The notes below the pieces were generated by a model that saw only the letters and a program-made list of their open reading frames with translations, searched no databases and was not told the DNA's origin. A program made the translations under genes and the position numbers. From Spirochaetaceae bacterium (GTDB lineage: Bacteria; Spirochaetota; Leptospiria; Leptospirales; Leptonemataceae), in contig PCBI01000018.1 of NCBI GenBank assembly GCA_002730875.1, positions 129,001 through 193,000 on the forward strand: 64,000 nt of DNA. Reading direction: 5' to 3'. This document shows, piece after piece, positions 34,656-42,581 of the stretch (the first letter of the stretch is position 1; each line of letters begins with the position of its first letter).

Positions 34656-36959
34656 ATGACCGTCACCGAGGCCACCGCCGAAAAACAGAAGCAGGGTTTC
34701 TCCGTAGAAGGAATGACGTGCACTGCCTGCGCCAGCAGGATCCAAAAAGTACTCTCCAGAACAGACGGGGTCCAATCGGTGCGGGTGAACTTTGCCACCG
34801 AAACCGCCGGCATTAGCTGGGATCCGCAGAAGATCTCCGAGGCACAACTCCTGGAGAGAGTACATAAGCTGGGTTACGGGCTCAAACCGGCCATAAACGA
34901 ACTCATTGAAAGAAAGAAACAAAACCTCGAAAGAGAAAGAAAGGCGTACCTGAAAGATCGCTTGCTTTTCGCATTCAGCGCGTTGCTTACGCTGCCTCTT
35001 GTCCTTCCCATGCTCTACGAGCCCTGGATGTTGCCTCCTTTCTGGCAATGGATTCTGGCCACACCGGTTCAGCTCTTCGCGGGGTATCGTTTCTACAAAG
35101 GGGCCTATCATTCCCTGAAGAGCGGAACCGGAAACATGGATGTTCTGGTTTCTCTGGGCACCACCGTCGCATACGGCTACAGCGTAGCGCGAATGGTCAT
35201 GGGCACCGGCCATGTCTACTTCGAGTCCTCCGCCGTGATTCTTACTCTGGTATTGATGGGTAAGATCATGGAACGAAGAGCCCGTGCCCAGGCAAGCCGG
35301 GCCATGGAAGAGCTTCTGGGCCTGCAACCCGAGGAGGCCAGACTCATAGAACAGAAGGACGGACAGGAAATCGAAGAGATTGTAGACGTTCGAGTTGTGG
35401 CTTCCGGCGATCTAATCGCCGTGCTGCCGGGCGAACGCATCCCTCTGGACGGTATCGTAGAAACAGGCAGTAGCGAAACCGACGACTCGTTAATTACCGG
35501 CGAATCGGTGCCAGTGGCTAAGAGCTCCGGCGATACAGTATTCGCCGGGAGTATGAATCTCAACGGGCGCCTGGTATTGCGCGCCGCACGGGATGTGAAC
35601 CAGTCTTCGGTGGCACGAATCATGAACCTGGTAGAGGAAGCGCAGAATTCCAGGGCTCCCGTGCAAAGCCTGGTAGACCGGGTTTCGTCGATATTTGTTC
35701 CCACAGTGGTGGCAATATCTCTCATCACCTTTCTCGGAAGCTATGCATGGGGACTGGGATTCTCGGAGTCCTTGATTCGGTCTGTGGCAGTGCTGGTCAT
35801 CGCCTGTCCTTGTGCTCTGGGCCTGGCAAGTCCTATCGCAGTAGTAATCGCCACAGGCATGAGTGCGAAAAACGGAATCCTATTTCGCAACGCCATGGCC
35901 CTGGAGATTGCGGGCAAGATAAAGACTCTGTTTTTCGACAAGACGGGAACTCTCACTGCCGGACGTCCCCGGGTTACGGCTGTGGCCAATGCAAGGGTTG
36001 CCGACGCTACCCATAGCCTGGATGCCCGGGCTACCGTTCCCATCGATTCACGGGCTGGCTCGGTCCATTCCATCGAAGGCGAAACCAGCGAAGTCCGGGT
36101 AAGCGAAGAGTCCGCCAGGTTGCTGCGGGCTGCCTTTTCAGTGGAGAAGGGCTCCGAACATCCGGTATCGGTAGCCATTCGCGAATACTGCGAAAGCAAT
36201 TCCATCCGGCCACTGGAAGGCGATTGGGAGTACAGGACCGTGGCCGGGGCGGGCATTCAGTGTAACTCAAGTCAGGGTAAGATTCTGGCCGGCACGCGAG
36301 CTTTCCTGCAAGAAAACGGGATTACTCCCAACGTTGACGATCCGGACCGGGGCACCGTAGTTCACGTGGCTCAGGACGAAGAATACCTGGGCTGCTTTAC
36401 TCTGGAGGATACGCTTCGGCCCGGCGCAAAAGAGGCGGTGGACTCGCTGCAAAAAATGAACATAGTGCCCCTTATACTAACCGGAGATAGAAGAGAGGCG
36501 GCGGCGCCGGTAGCTCAGGCTCTGGGTATTGAATTTCGCGCCGAGCTCAGGCCCGAACAGAAGCTCTCTACTATACAGGACTGGAAAAGCGGCCCAACAG
36601 GAATGGTAGGCGATGGAATAAACGATGCGCCGGCGCTGAGCCAGGCCGATGCCGGGTTTGCCATGGGCTCAGGCACCGATGTTGCATCCGAGTCTGCCGA
36701 TGTAACTCTAATGGGAAGCGACCCTATGGAAATCGTAGATGCAGTGCGGCTTTCCAGATCTACAATACGCAAGATATATCAGAACCTGTTTTTCGCTTTC
36801 GTATATAACATTATTGGAATTCCCCTGGCCGCTTTTGGCTTTCTCAGCCCGATGGTGGCCGGCGCCGCCATGGCAATGAGTAGCGTAAGCGTGGTAGTAT
36901 CCTCTCTCACGCTTTATCGTTTCCGCTTCCATTCTGCCCTGTATTCAGGGAAAGAATGA
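34656..36959 (+). CDS. copA: Copper-translocating P1B-type ATPase
   Basis: 767 residues from the ATG at 34656 (TVTEATAEKQ); a TTG at 34623 would overlap the promoter. In order: one HMA domain with G19-M-T-C-T-A-C25, membrane helices, the actuator loop with TGES, the transport motif C384-P-C, phosphorylation site D428-K-T-G-T, an insert of about 45 Ser/Ala/Arg-rich residues after it, the SEHP motif in the nucleotide domain, GDGINDAPAL, and a last helix ending MAMSSVSVVVSS. CPC plus the M-x-x-S-S helix fits Cu(I) export. Neighbouring csoR and the operator candidate indicate copper-induced expression. Confidence 0.95.
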   Translation: MTVTEATAEKQKQGFSVEGMTCTACASRIQKVLSRTDGVQSVRVNFATETAGISWDPQKISEAQLLERVHKLGYGLKPAINELIERKKQNLERERKAYLKDRLLFAFSALLTLPLVLPMLYEPWMLPPFWQWILATPVQLFAGYRFYKGAYHSLKSGTGNMDVLVSLGTTVAYGYSVARMVMGTGHVYFESSAVILTLVLMGKIMERRARAQASRAMEELLGLQPEEARLIEQKDGQEIEEIVDVRVVASGDLIAVLPGERIPLDGIVETGSSETDDSLITGESVPVAKSSGDTVFAGSMNLNGRLVLRAARDVNQSSVARIMNLVEEAQNSRAPVQSLVDRVSSIFVPTVVAISLITFLGSYAWGLGFSESLIRSVAVLVIACPCALGLASPIAVVIATGMSAKNGILFRNAMALEIAGKIKTLFFDKTGTLTAGRPRVTAVANARVADATHSLDARATVPIDSRAGSVHSIEGETSEVRVSEESARLLRAAFSVEKGSEHPVSVAIREYCESNSIRPLEGDWEYRTVAGAGIQCNSSQGKILAGTRAFLQENGITPNVDDPDRGTVVHVAQDEEYLGCFTLEDTLRPGAKEAVDSLQKMNIVPLILTGDRREAAAPVAQALGIEFRAELRPEQKLSTIQDWKSGPTGMVGDGINDAPALSQADAGFAMGSGTDVASESADVTLMGSDPMEIVDAVRLSRSTIRKIYQNLFFAFVYNIIGIPLAAFGFLSPMVAGAAMAMSSVSVVVSSLTLYRFRFHSALYSGKE

Positions 36960-37006
36960 AAATTATCGGTTCCGGGGCCTCGGGGCTGGATTTTGATTGA
37001 TCTTAT

Positions 37007-37023
37007 ATACCCCCCGGTGGTAT
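37007..37023 (+). promoter_or_regulatory. Candidate CsoR-type operator upstream of the SQR-like gene
   Basis: ATACCCCCCGGTGGTAT: a perfect ATACC/GGTAT inverted repeat with a 7-base GC-rich spacer, 40 bases before the SQR-like start. It has the same arms and nearly the same distance to the start as the copA site, so both may bind the csoR product. Confidence 0.65.
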
Positions 37024-37063
37024 CGTAATCCTGGCGCAAGCAGAGGCGACGCCGGGGGGAAAA

Positions 37064-38521
37064 ATGGCAAGAGCAATCGTAATGGGAGGAGGCATTTCAG
37101 GTCATACCACGGCCATGATGCTTCGCAAGCTCCTGGGAAAGAAGCATTCCGTAATCGTAGTTACACCAAACGATAAATGGAACTGGATACCATCCAACAT
37201 ATGGGTGGGCGTGGGCGTCATGAAGCCCGAACAGGTAACGTTTGAGCTCAAACCCATCTATGAGAAGCTGGGAGTGGAGTACCATCAGGCCAGGGCCACA
37301 TCCATTCATCCGGAAGGCGACGGCAATTACGGCCCTTTCATCGAAATAGAATACACGGATGGCCGCCCGGAAGAGAAACGCAAAGATAGGTTGCACTACG
37401 ATTTCCTGGTGAATGCCACAGGGCCCAAACTGAAATTCGAAGCCACAAAGGGCCTGGGCCCGGATGAGCATTCCCATTCCGTATGCACTTTCGATCATGC
37501 TGCAGAAACGGCCATGCACCTGGACGAAGAAGTGGAACGCATGAGAAAAGGAGAAAAACGCACCTTCCTGATTGGGACCGGGCATGGAACCTGCACCTGT
37601 CAGGGAGCGGCCTTCGAATACATCCTGAATCTGGAGCATGAGTTACAGCAAAGAGGAGTAAGGGATAAAGCAGAGATTCGCTGGATCAGCAATGAAGAGG
37701 CTCTGGGCGATTTCGGCATGGGAGGATTGCACATTCGAAGAGGAGGCTATGTAGTCCATGCAAGGACCTTCGCAGAGTCCCTGTTCGCCGAACGGGGTAT
37801 CAAATGGACTGTACAGGCAGGGCCAAAGCAAATCGACAGGGATGGAGTGCATTATGAAACCCTGAAAGGAGAAGAACTGCATCAGGGTTTTGACTTTGCC
37901 ATGCTCCTACCTCCCTTCAGCGGAGTCCCTCTCAAGGCGTACAGTGCCAGAGGAAAAGATATCACCGCGGATCTCTTCGCCCCCAACGGGTTTATGAAGG
38001 TGGATGCAGACTACACTGCCAAAGACTACGATGACTGGCGTCCTTCGGACTGGCCCAGCACCTACCAGAATCCTTCCTACCCCAATATTTTTGCGGTGGG
38101 CATTGCTTTCGCCCCTCCACATGCTATCGCACGTCCCAGAAAAAGCCCAAATGGAAATCCCATCTTCCCTACTCCTCCCAGAACGGGCATGCCTTCTGCA
38201 GTAATGGGCAATGCGGTAGCCCACAGCATTGCATCCATGATCAAGAATGGGAATACGCAGGCCAGTTTCGCCGCCCCCATGAGTGAACTGGGCGCTGCAT
38301 GCATTGCTTCTGCAGGAGCTGGCCTGCTGAGCGGTTCCGCGGCCTCCCTTACTGTGTATCCTCTGGTGCCCGATTTTGAGAAGTATCCAGAAACCGGACG
38401 AAGCCTCCGATATACCACCGGCGAGATTGGCCTGGCCGGACACTGGCTCAAATACTTCCTTCACTACCTGTTCATGTACAAGGCCAAAGGACATCCCGGA
38501 TGGGCCTGGATACCGGAATAG
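37064..38521 (+). CDS. Sulfide:quinone oxidoreductase-like flavoprotein
   Basis: 485 residues with a GGGGGG ribosome site 4 bases before the ATG. The N-terminal FAD dinucleotide motif is AIVMGGGISGHTTAMMLRKL (G-x-G-x-x-G), followed by NDKWNWIPSNIWVGVG and LVNATGPKLKF. A second nucleotide-type segment is FLIGTGHGTCTCQGAAFEYI, then GFDFAMLLPPFSGVPLKAYS, IFAVGIAFAPPHAIAR and the C-terminal membrane-facing tail HWLKYFLHYLFMYK. This fits SQR-type NAD(P)/FAD disulfide oxidoreductases; Cys residues in TFDH-adjacent SVC, CTC and AACIA could form the redox centre, unproven. It would pass electrons from sulfide to quinone at the inner membrane. Candidate CsoR operator upstream. Confidence 0.8.
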   Translation: MARAIVMGGGISGHTTAMMLRKLLGKKHSVIVVTPNDKWNWIPSNIWVGVGVMKPEQVTFELKPIYEKLGVEYHQARATSIHPEGDGNYGPFIEIEYTDGRPEEKRKDRLHYDFLVNATGPKLKFEATKGLGPDEHSHSVCTFDHAAETAMHLDEEVERMRKGEKRTFLIGTGHGTCTCQGAAFEYILNLEHELQQRGVRDKAEIRWISNEEALGDFGMGGLHIRRGGYVVHARTFAESLFAERGIKWTVQAGPKQIDRDGVHYETLKGEELHQGFDFAMLLPPFSGVPLKAYSARGKDITADLFAPNGFMKVDADYTAKDYDDWRPSDWPSTYQNPSYPNIFAVGIAFAPPHAIARPRKSPNGNPIFPTPPRTGMPSAVMGNAVAHSIASMIKNGNTQASFAAPMSELGAACIASAGAGLLSGSAASLTVYPLVPDFEKYPETGRSLRYTTGEIGLAGHWLKYFLHYLFMYKAKGHPGWAWIPE

Positions 38522-38544
38522 ACAGAGAGCAAGGAGTGTGATCC

Positions 38545-38820
38545 ATGAAAACTGCAAAGAAAAGAGCGAAGAAAACCTCAAGAAAGAGCACCGGCAAGAG
38601 CCGAACCGGGGGAGCAAAAAAATCCGCCATTCAGAATAAAGCCACCTCAGCAACGAAAGAAGCAGAAATCAACCCTCAGCAGAGGATGTTTGCGTCCAGA
38701 CCCACCGGATTCACACTCTGGCTCCGAAAGAGTCTGGTATGGCAGTTCATTCGTTTTGTGGTAATAAACATTCGCATGCTGTTTATGATCGGAAAAGCTC
38801 AGCCCAGGAAGATTGGCTGA
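38545..38820 (+). CDS. Small basic protein with a hydrophobic C-terminus, SQR partner
   Basis: 91 residues, with AAGGAG about 8 bases before the ATG. The first half is Lys/Arg/Ser-rich (KKRAKKTSRKSTGKSRTGG), resembling a histone-tail-like disordered segment. The second half is amphipathic to hydrophobic (FTLWLRKSLVWQFIRFVVIN, IRMLFMIGKAQ) and could bind a membrane surface. It begins 23 bases after the SQR-like stop and likely shares its transcript. I do not recognise a family. A role in anchoring the oxidoreductase is only a guess. Confidence 0.65.
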   Translation: MKTAKKRAKKTSRKSTGKSRTGGAKKSAIQNKATSATKEAEINPQQRMFASRPTGFTLWLRKSLVWQFIRFVVINIRMLFMIGKAQPRKIG

Positions 38821-38905
38821 TTGTAATTGGCGTTAGATACCTTTACGGGTAACGAAAAGCGCCACGAAAAGTGATTGAAGGTCTCCTTACATGGTGTAGC
38901 CTGAT

Positions 38906-38940
38906 ACAGTCATTCCAAAAGCGGCTTCTGGAATGACTGT
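38906..38940. terminator. Long perfect hairpin downstream of the SQR-like unit
   Basis: ACAGTCATTCCA (38906-38917) and its exact complement TGGAATGACTGT (38929-38940) form a 12-bp stem with an 11-base loop. It lies between the small basic gene and the next lipoprotein. The following bases CCTTTACCC contain only a short T-run, so it may be a terminator or an operator. Confidence 0.45.
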
Positions 38941-38949
38941 CCTTTACCC

Positions 38950-39360
38950 ATGTCAGAAAACTCCGGTATCTATTCTCGTAAGCACCCGTGCAGGAAACCC
39001 GTGATGGGCTTCACTGCCATGCTATGTATTCTCATTCTTTGCGGCATTGGCTGCTCCGGATCTTACTATGGTGTTGATGGTCCCGACGTAATCTCCAGGG
39101 AGGAAGCGCTACAAAGAATCAACGATGCCAGGCTGGTGAAGATTGCCCAATGCGGACTAAATGAGACCAACGGGGCTTTTCTCTATGTTCAGTTTACCCA
39201 GAATCCGCGAAAGATTCTGGATGGCGCCTATTACTCCACGAAGGATGTGGATTCCTGTACAAACGTCATTCTGTGGGGGTCCTGCGAGGCGGCCGCCCAA
39301 CCCTGCGGACTGTCTCCTGCGGAATTCTTCGATGGCGCCCTTTTCCAGGGGGGATTCTAG
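38950..39360 (+). CDS. Small cysteine-containing lipoprotein
   Basis: 136 residues. A basic N-region (SRKHPCRKPV) and hydrophobic core (GFTAMLCILILCGIGC) end in a lipobox Cys near residue 34; an internal start at the second Met would give a shorter signal peptide. The mature part has several Cys (IAQCGLNETNG, DSCTNVILWGSCEAAAQPCG), suggesting disulfides in an oxidising compartment. Function unknown. It starts 10 bases after the large hairpin, so that element could act in its expression. Confidence 0.7.
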   Translation: MSENSGIYSRKHPCRKPVMGFTAMLCILILCGIGCSGSYYGVDGPDVISREEALQRINDARLVKIAQCGLNETNGAFLYVQFTQNPRKILDGAYYSTKDVDSCTNVILWGSCEAAAQPCGLSPAEFFDGALFQGGF

Positions 39361-39474
39361 TCGATTGGACGCTCGGTGTTCTGACTGCCCGCCACTGCGC
39401 CCGGTAGCAGAAAAAGACTACGGTCGCCAGATGACAGAACGTATCTCAAGCGCCTTACACTGACGACCAGACCC

Positions 39475-42408
39475 TCAGAATGTGTATTTGAAGGTAACCC
39501 AGTAGGTAGTGCCTTCCAGAGAAGCGGCCCCATCGGATAGATCTCTTCCTCCGGCATTGGCGTTCATGGGAAACGGATTTGTATAGTTCAGCAGGTTTTT
39601 ACCGGTAACGGCGATTTCCATATTCTCGGTAATGTCGTAAGCAACGCCGGCATTCAGCAGCTGACTGCCCTCCACTCGATTTCCATTGGGACTGTACCAG
39701 TTGGGAAAGTACAGATAGTTCAACGACAAAGCCAGCGGTTTGATTGGCGAATACAGGATAAAGAAGCGCGTAACGTTTTCCGGATACGCCCGATGATGCT
39801 TGTTTTCCGAATCCGTGGTAAGATACATCCCGCCAATGTTCTGGCTGGAGGCGGAAACCACGCGAACTACCGAATGATTGAGCCCCATCTCCAATGATCT
39901 GGACCGAAAGTTAAAGCCAAACTCGGCCCCTACCTGTCGCAGTTCGCCGTTGTTGTTCTTGTAGAACCAGAAGCCATTCCAGTCGCCGGGCTCGTCATTG
40001 CCCACCTGGGGCATCTGGAAGACGGCCGAGTCCTGAAACATCACGCCCACATCTATGATGTTCTTCACCCGGTTATAGAATGTAACGATCTCAAAATCCC
40101 AGTTTTCGTTGAAACGGTAGTTGGCGGCGAACTCGAAGCTCTTCATCTTCTCCGGTTTGGTTTTGGGAATATTGCGATAGTTTCCGCTACCGTCAGGATT
40201 GGGAATAGCCGCCGCTTCGATATCATCGAAGTTGTCCGTTCGCAAATGGCCATCCTTCTGAAAGCCTCCGGAATAGGCCACGCCCGGAGAGCCGCGAAAC
40301 CCCTCCTGATATGAGAGCCGAAACCTCAAGTCCTGGCTCCAACTGTAGAGGAAACCCAGTCGCGGAGAAACATTGGAGCCCCAGTACCGCTGTTTATCGA
40401 AGCGGAAGGCGCCAAAAAAGTCCAGGGAACTGCTAATACTGTAATAGTCTTCTACGAAAAAAGAACCCACATCAATGGTATTTGTGTACACATACTGATG
40501 GGTTTGATTCACATTTCCCAGCAGCGTGTCGTTGGCCTGATTTACGATGAAGTTGTTACCGTTCTTATCCGGAAGACCCATATCGTATTTTCTATACTCC
40601 GCTCCTATTGCCAGCCGGTTGTTTCGAGAGGTTTCCCAGTTAAGAAGCATGGAACCGCCATATCGCTCTTCTCGGGTTCCGCCCATAACGAAACCGCTAT
40701 GGGAATGGAGTATGATATCATCCTGAGTAAAGAAGCCTCCTATTCGCAGGCTGGCGCTGGAACCCAGATCAAAACGGTATTTCCCGTTTACATGTTTCAC
40801 TATGTTTTGAACTTCATTTCGATCGCGGTAGAAATTGTAGATGTCACGCTGCTGATCGGTGTAGAAAAGATCCAGTTCCAGGTTCCGATAGGCCAGAGTG
40901 GTCATTGCGGTAGTGTTGTCCGATCGCTTCAGGCGGTTACCGGAGGTATACACGGTGCGCCTTCGCACAAGGGAAAAGCCATCCTGCTGTAGTCCCGGGT
41001 TCCCCGCATTGTCTATTACGACCTGCTCGAAGGAATCGTTGATGTTCGCCGTAGGCTTTATCTGAAAATCGTAGAAGTTCTGGAGCCTGAGATCGTCTAC
41101 CCCCTCGTATCCCTTGTCCCGGGCATAGGCCTCATTTCGCAACCGCTGACCTGGATAATAAGTGCGGCCCATATAGGCATAGGCCCTGAGGTCCGGCACA
41201 TCCTCACCGCGTATACCTGACTGAAAGGAAAGATGACCGTATCCATCCTTACCGGTGGAGGCCGTAAGCACGGTGTCTGGATGGGTTTTCCCGTTCCTGG
41301 TTACGATGTTGATTACGCCAAGAAGCGCCCCCTGTCCCAGGGTAACCGATCCGGGCCCGCGAATCACTTCGATCCGCTCAATAAACTCCATATCCACGCC
41401 CTGCAGAATTCCGTCCGGCGGCCCCCAGAACCATTCCGTATTGATGTTCTGACCGTTGAGCAGCATCAGTACTTTCGCGTTGTTGTCCGGAGCCAGGCCA
41501 CGGAATGCGGCAATCACATCGTCCTGATCCTCGACCATGAAGAAGCCGGGAACATAGATCATGAGAAGTTCGTTGATTGTTCGGGCGCCGCTTAACCGGA
41601 TTTTCTTCCGGTCAATGACGGTTACCGATACAGGTTGCTTTTCAAGGCTACGGGCCACATTGGAAGCCACAGTGATGTCCTGCTCGGTAAGAATCTGAAA
41701 AACATCGTCTGTATCGCTACCGCCGGATTGCACCGAGAACTGCACTTCGTCGCTAAGCGGATGACTCAATAGGTTTTCGTCGATGTTAAATCTCCGCTCC
41801 TGCCGGTTAGGATTGGAGCGAATCCGAATAGAAACCTTCCTCGAGAACTCCTGGATTCTTTGCTCTCTGGACTCCTTTAGCTCTTCTTCGTCCAGCTGCA
41901 AATTCTCCAGGCCCTTCACATCCTGCAGACGCTCCAGGTTATCGGAAACGTTGATAGCATCAATAACGTAACCGGTTTCAGGATTGTATATCTGTCCAAA
42001 TACTTCCAGATTGATTTTTCCCTGACGATAGAAGCCAGACACGAGATAGGCCGCGCCATACTGCCTGGCTTCCTGCAAGGCCCCTTCCAGGGTCTGAGCA
42101 CGGGCAAAATAGACCTGATATCCGTTCTGCGAAAGCAGAAGCTCCAGCCGGCCACGAATGTCGGTCTGTAGCTCGTTGGAGACCGTAGACTGGTACGGTT
42201 GAAATGGACCGATGACTACGGTTTTTTCGGGTTCTCCTTCGGCATATAGATATCGGGGGATTGCCAGACATAGTAAGGGAAGAAGACCAAAAGCTACGAA
42301 GGCGGCCAGGGGGGACAGGTTTGCTACCCGGACAAAATGCAAGACTTTGCGACAGAGACAAACCCTGTTCTCTTTGACCGGAGTATTCTTGTTTCGCATT
42401 GGAATCAT
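39475..42408 (-). CDS. TonB-dependent receptor with N-terminal secreted domain (copy 1)
   Basis: 977 residues. After the signal peptide (LAAFVAFGLLPLLCLAIPRY) comes an unusual domain of about 180 residues (VVIGPFQ, YLVSGFYRQGKINLEVFGQI, YNPETGYVIDAINVSD). Near residue 245 a TonB-box-like DITVAS leads into the plug (VSVTVIDRKKIRLSGARTIN, ERIEVIRGPGSVTLGQGALL) and a beta-barrel ending with an aromatic C-terminus (TTYWVTFKYTF). Family members import siderophores, cobalamin, metals or sugars across the outer membrane; the substrate is unknown. A neighbouring receptor on the same strand has the same extra domain. Terminator hairpins separate the two. Confidence 0.9.
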   Translation of the reverse strand: MIPMRNKNTPVKENRVCLCRKVLHFVRVANLSPLAAFVAFGLLPLLCLAIPRYLYAEGEPEKTVVIGPFQPYQSTVSNELQTDIRGRLELLLSQNGYQVYFARAQTLEGALQEARQYGAAYLVSGFYRQGKINLEVFGQIYNPETGYVIDAINVSDNLERLQDVKGLENLQLDEEELKESREQRIQEFSRKVSIRIRSNPNRQERRFNIDENLLSHPLSDEVQFSVQSGGSDTDDVFQILTEQDITVASNVARSLEKQPVSVTVIDRKKIRLSGARTINELLMIYVPGFFMVEDQDDVIAAFRGLAPDNNAKVLMLLNGQNINTEWFWGPPDGILQGVDMEFIERIEVIRGPGSVTLGQGALLGVINIVTRNGKTHPDTVLTASTGKDGYGHLSFQSGIRGEDVPDLRAYAYMGRTYYPGQRLRNEAYARDKGYEGVDDLRLQNFYDFQIKPTANINDSFEQVVIDNAGNPGLQQDGFSLVRRRTVYTSGNRLKRSDNTTAMTTLAYRNLELDLFYTDQQRDIYNFYRDRNEVQNIVKHVNGKYRFDLGSSASLRIGGFFTQDDIILHSHSGFVMGGTREERYGGSMLLNWETSRNNRLAIGAEYRKYDMGLPDKNGNNFIVNQANDTLLGNVNQTHQYVYTNTIDVGSFFVEDYYSISSSLDFFGAFRFDKQRYWGSNVSPRLGFLYSWSQDLRFRLSYQEGFRGSPGVAYSGGFQKDGHLRTDNFDDIEAAAIPNPDGSGNYRNIPKTKPEKMKSFEFAANYRFNENWDFEIVTFYNRVKNIIDVGVMFQDSAVFQMPQVGNDEPGDWNGFWFYKNNNGELRQVGAEFGFNFRSRSLEMGLNHSVVRVVSASSQNIGGMYLTTDSENKHHRAYPENVTRFFILYSPIKPLALSLNYLYFPNWYSPNGNRVEGSQLLNAGVAYDITENMEIAVTGKNLLNYTNPFPMNANAGGRDLSDGAASLEGTTYWVTFKYTF

Positions 42409-42497
42409 TTATCTATTGGATAGGCTAGCGCCCCGCGCATACGGCTATACAAAGGAACACCTTTGAACACAAAATCAAGTAATTCCGCGTTAGAATC

Positions 42498-42520
42498 GAA
42501 AAATCCAGATAACGCTGGAT
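42498..42520 (-). terminator. Intrinsic terminator of the second TonB receptor gene
   Basis: Read on the minus strand: ATCCAG, 6-base loop, CTGGAT, then TTTTT. It lies about 60 bases beyond the stop of the gene at 42582-45503. A second small hairpin (ACTGCG/CGCAGT, 42523-42537) lies between. The two receptor genes therefore seem to be separate transcripts. Confidence 0.65.
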
Positions 42521-42581
42521 ACACTGCGGTCCGCAGTCTGAAGCAGACCTGGAAGTTAAAGGAAGCCCCGAATCATGTAGT

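Noticed and set aside
37001-37010. TATA-like -10 box joined to the CsoR-type operator
   Set aside because: TTATAT is present, but no -35 hexamer stands at the proper spacing, so only the operator candidate is annotated.
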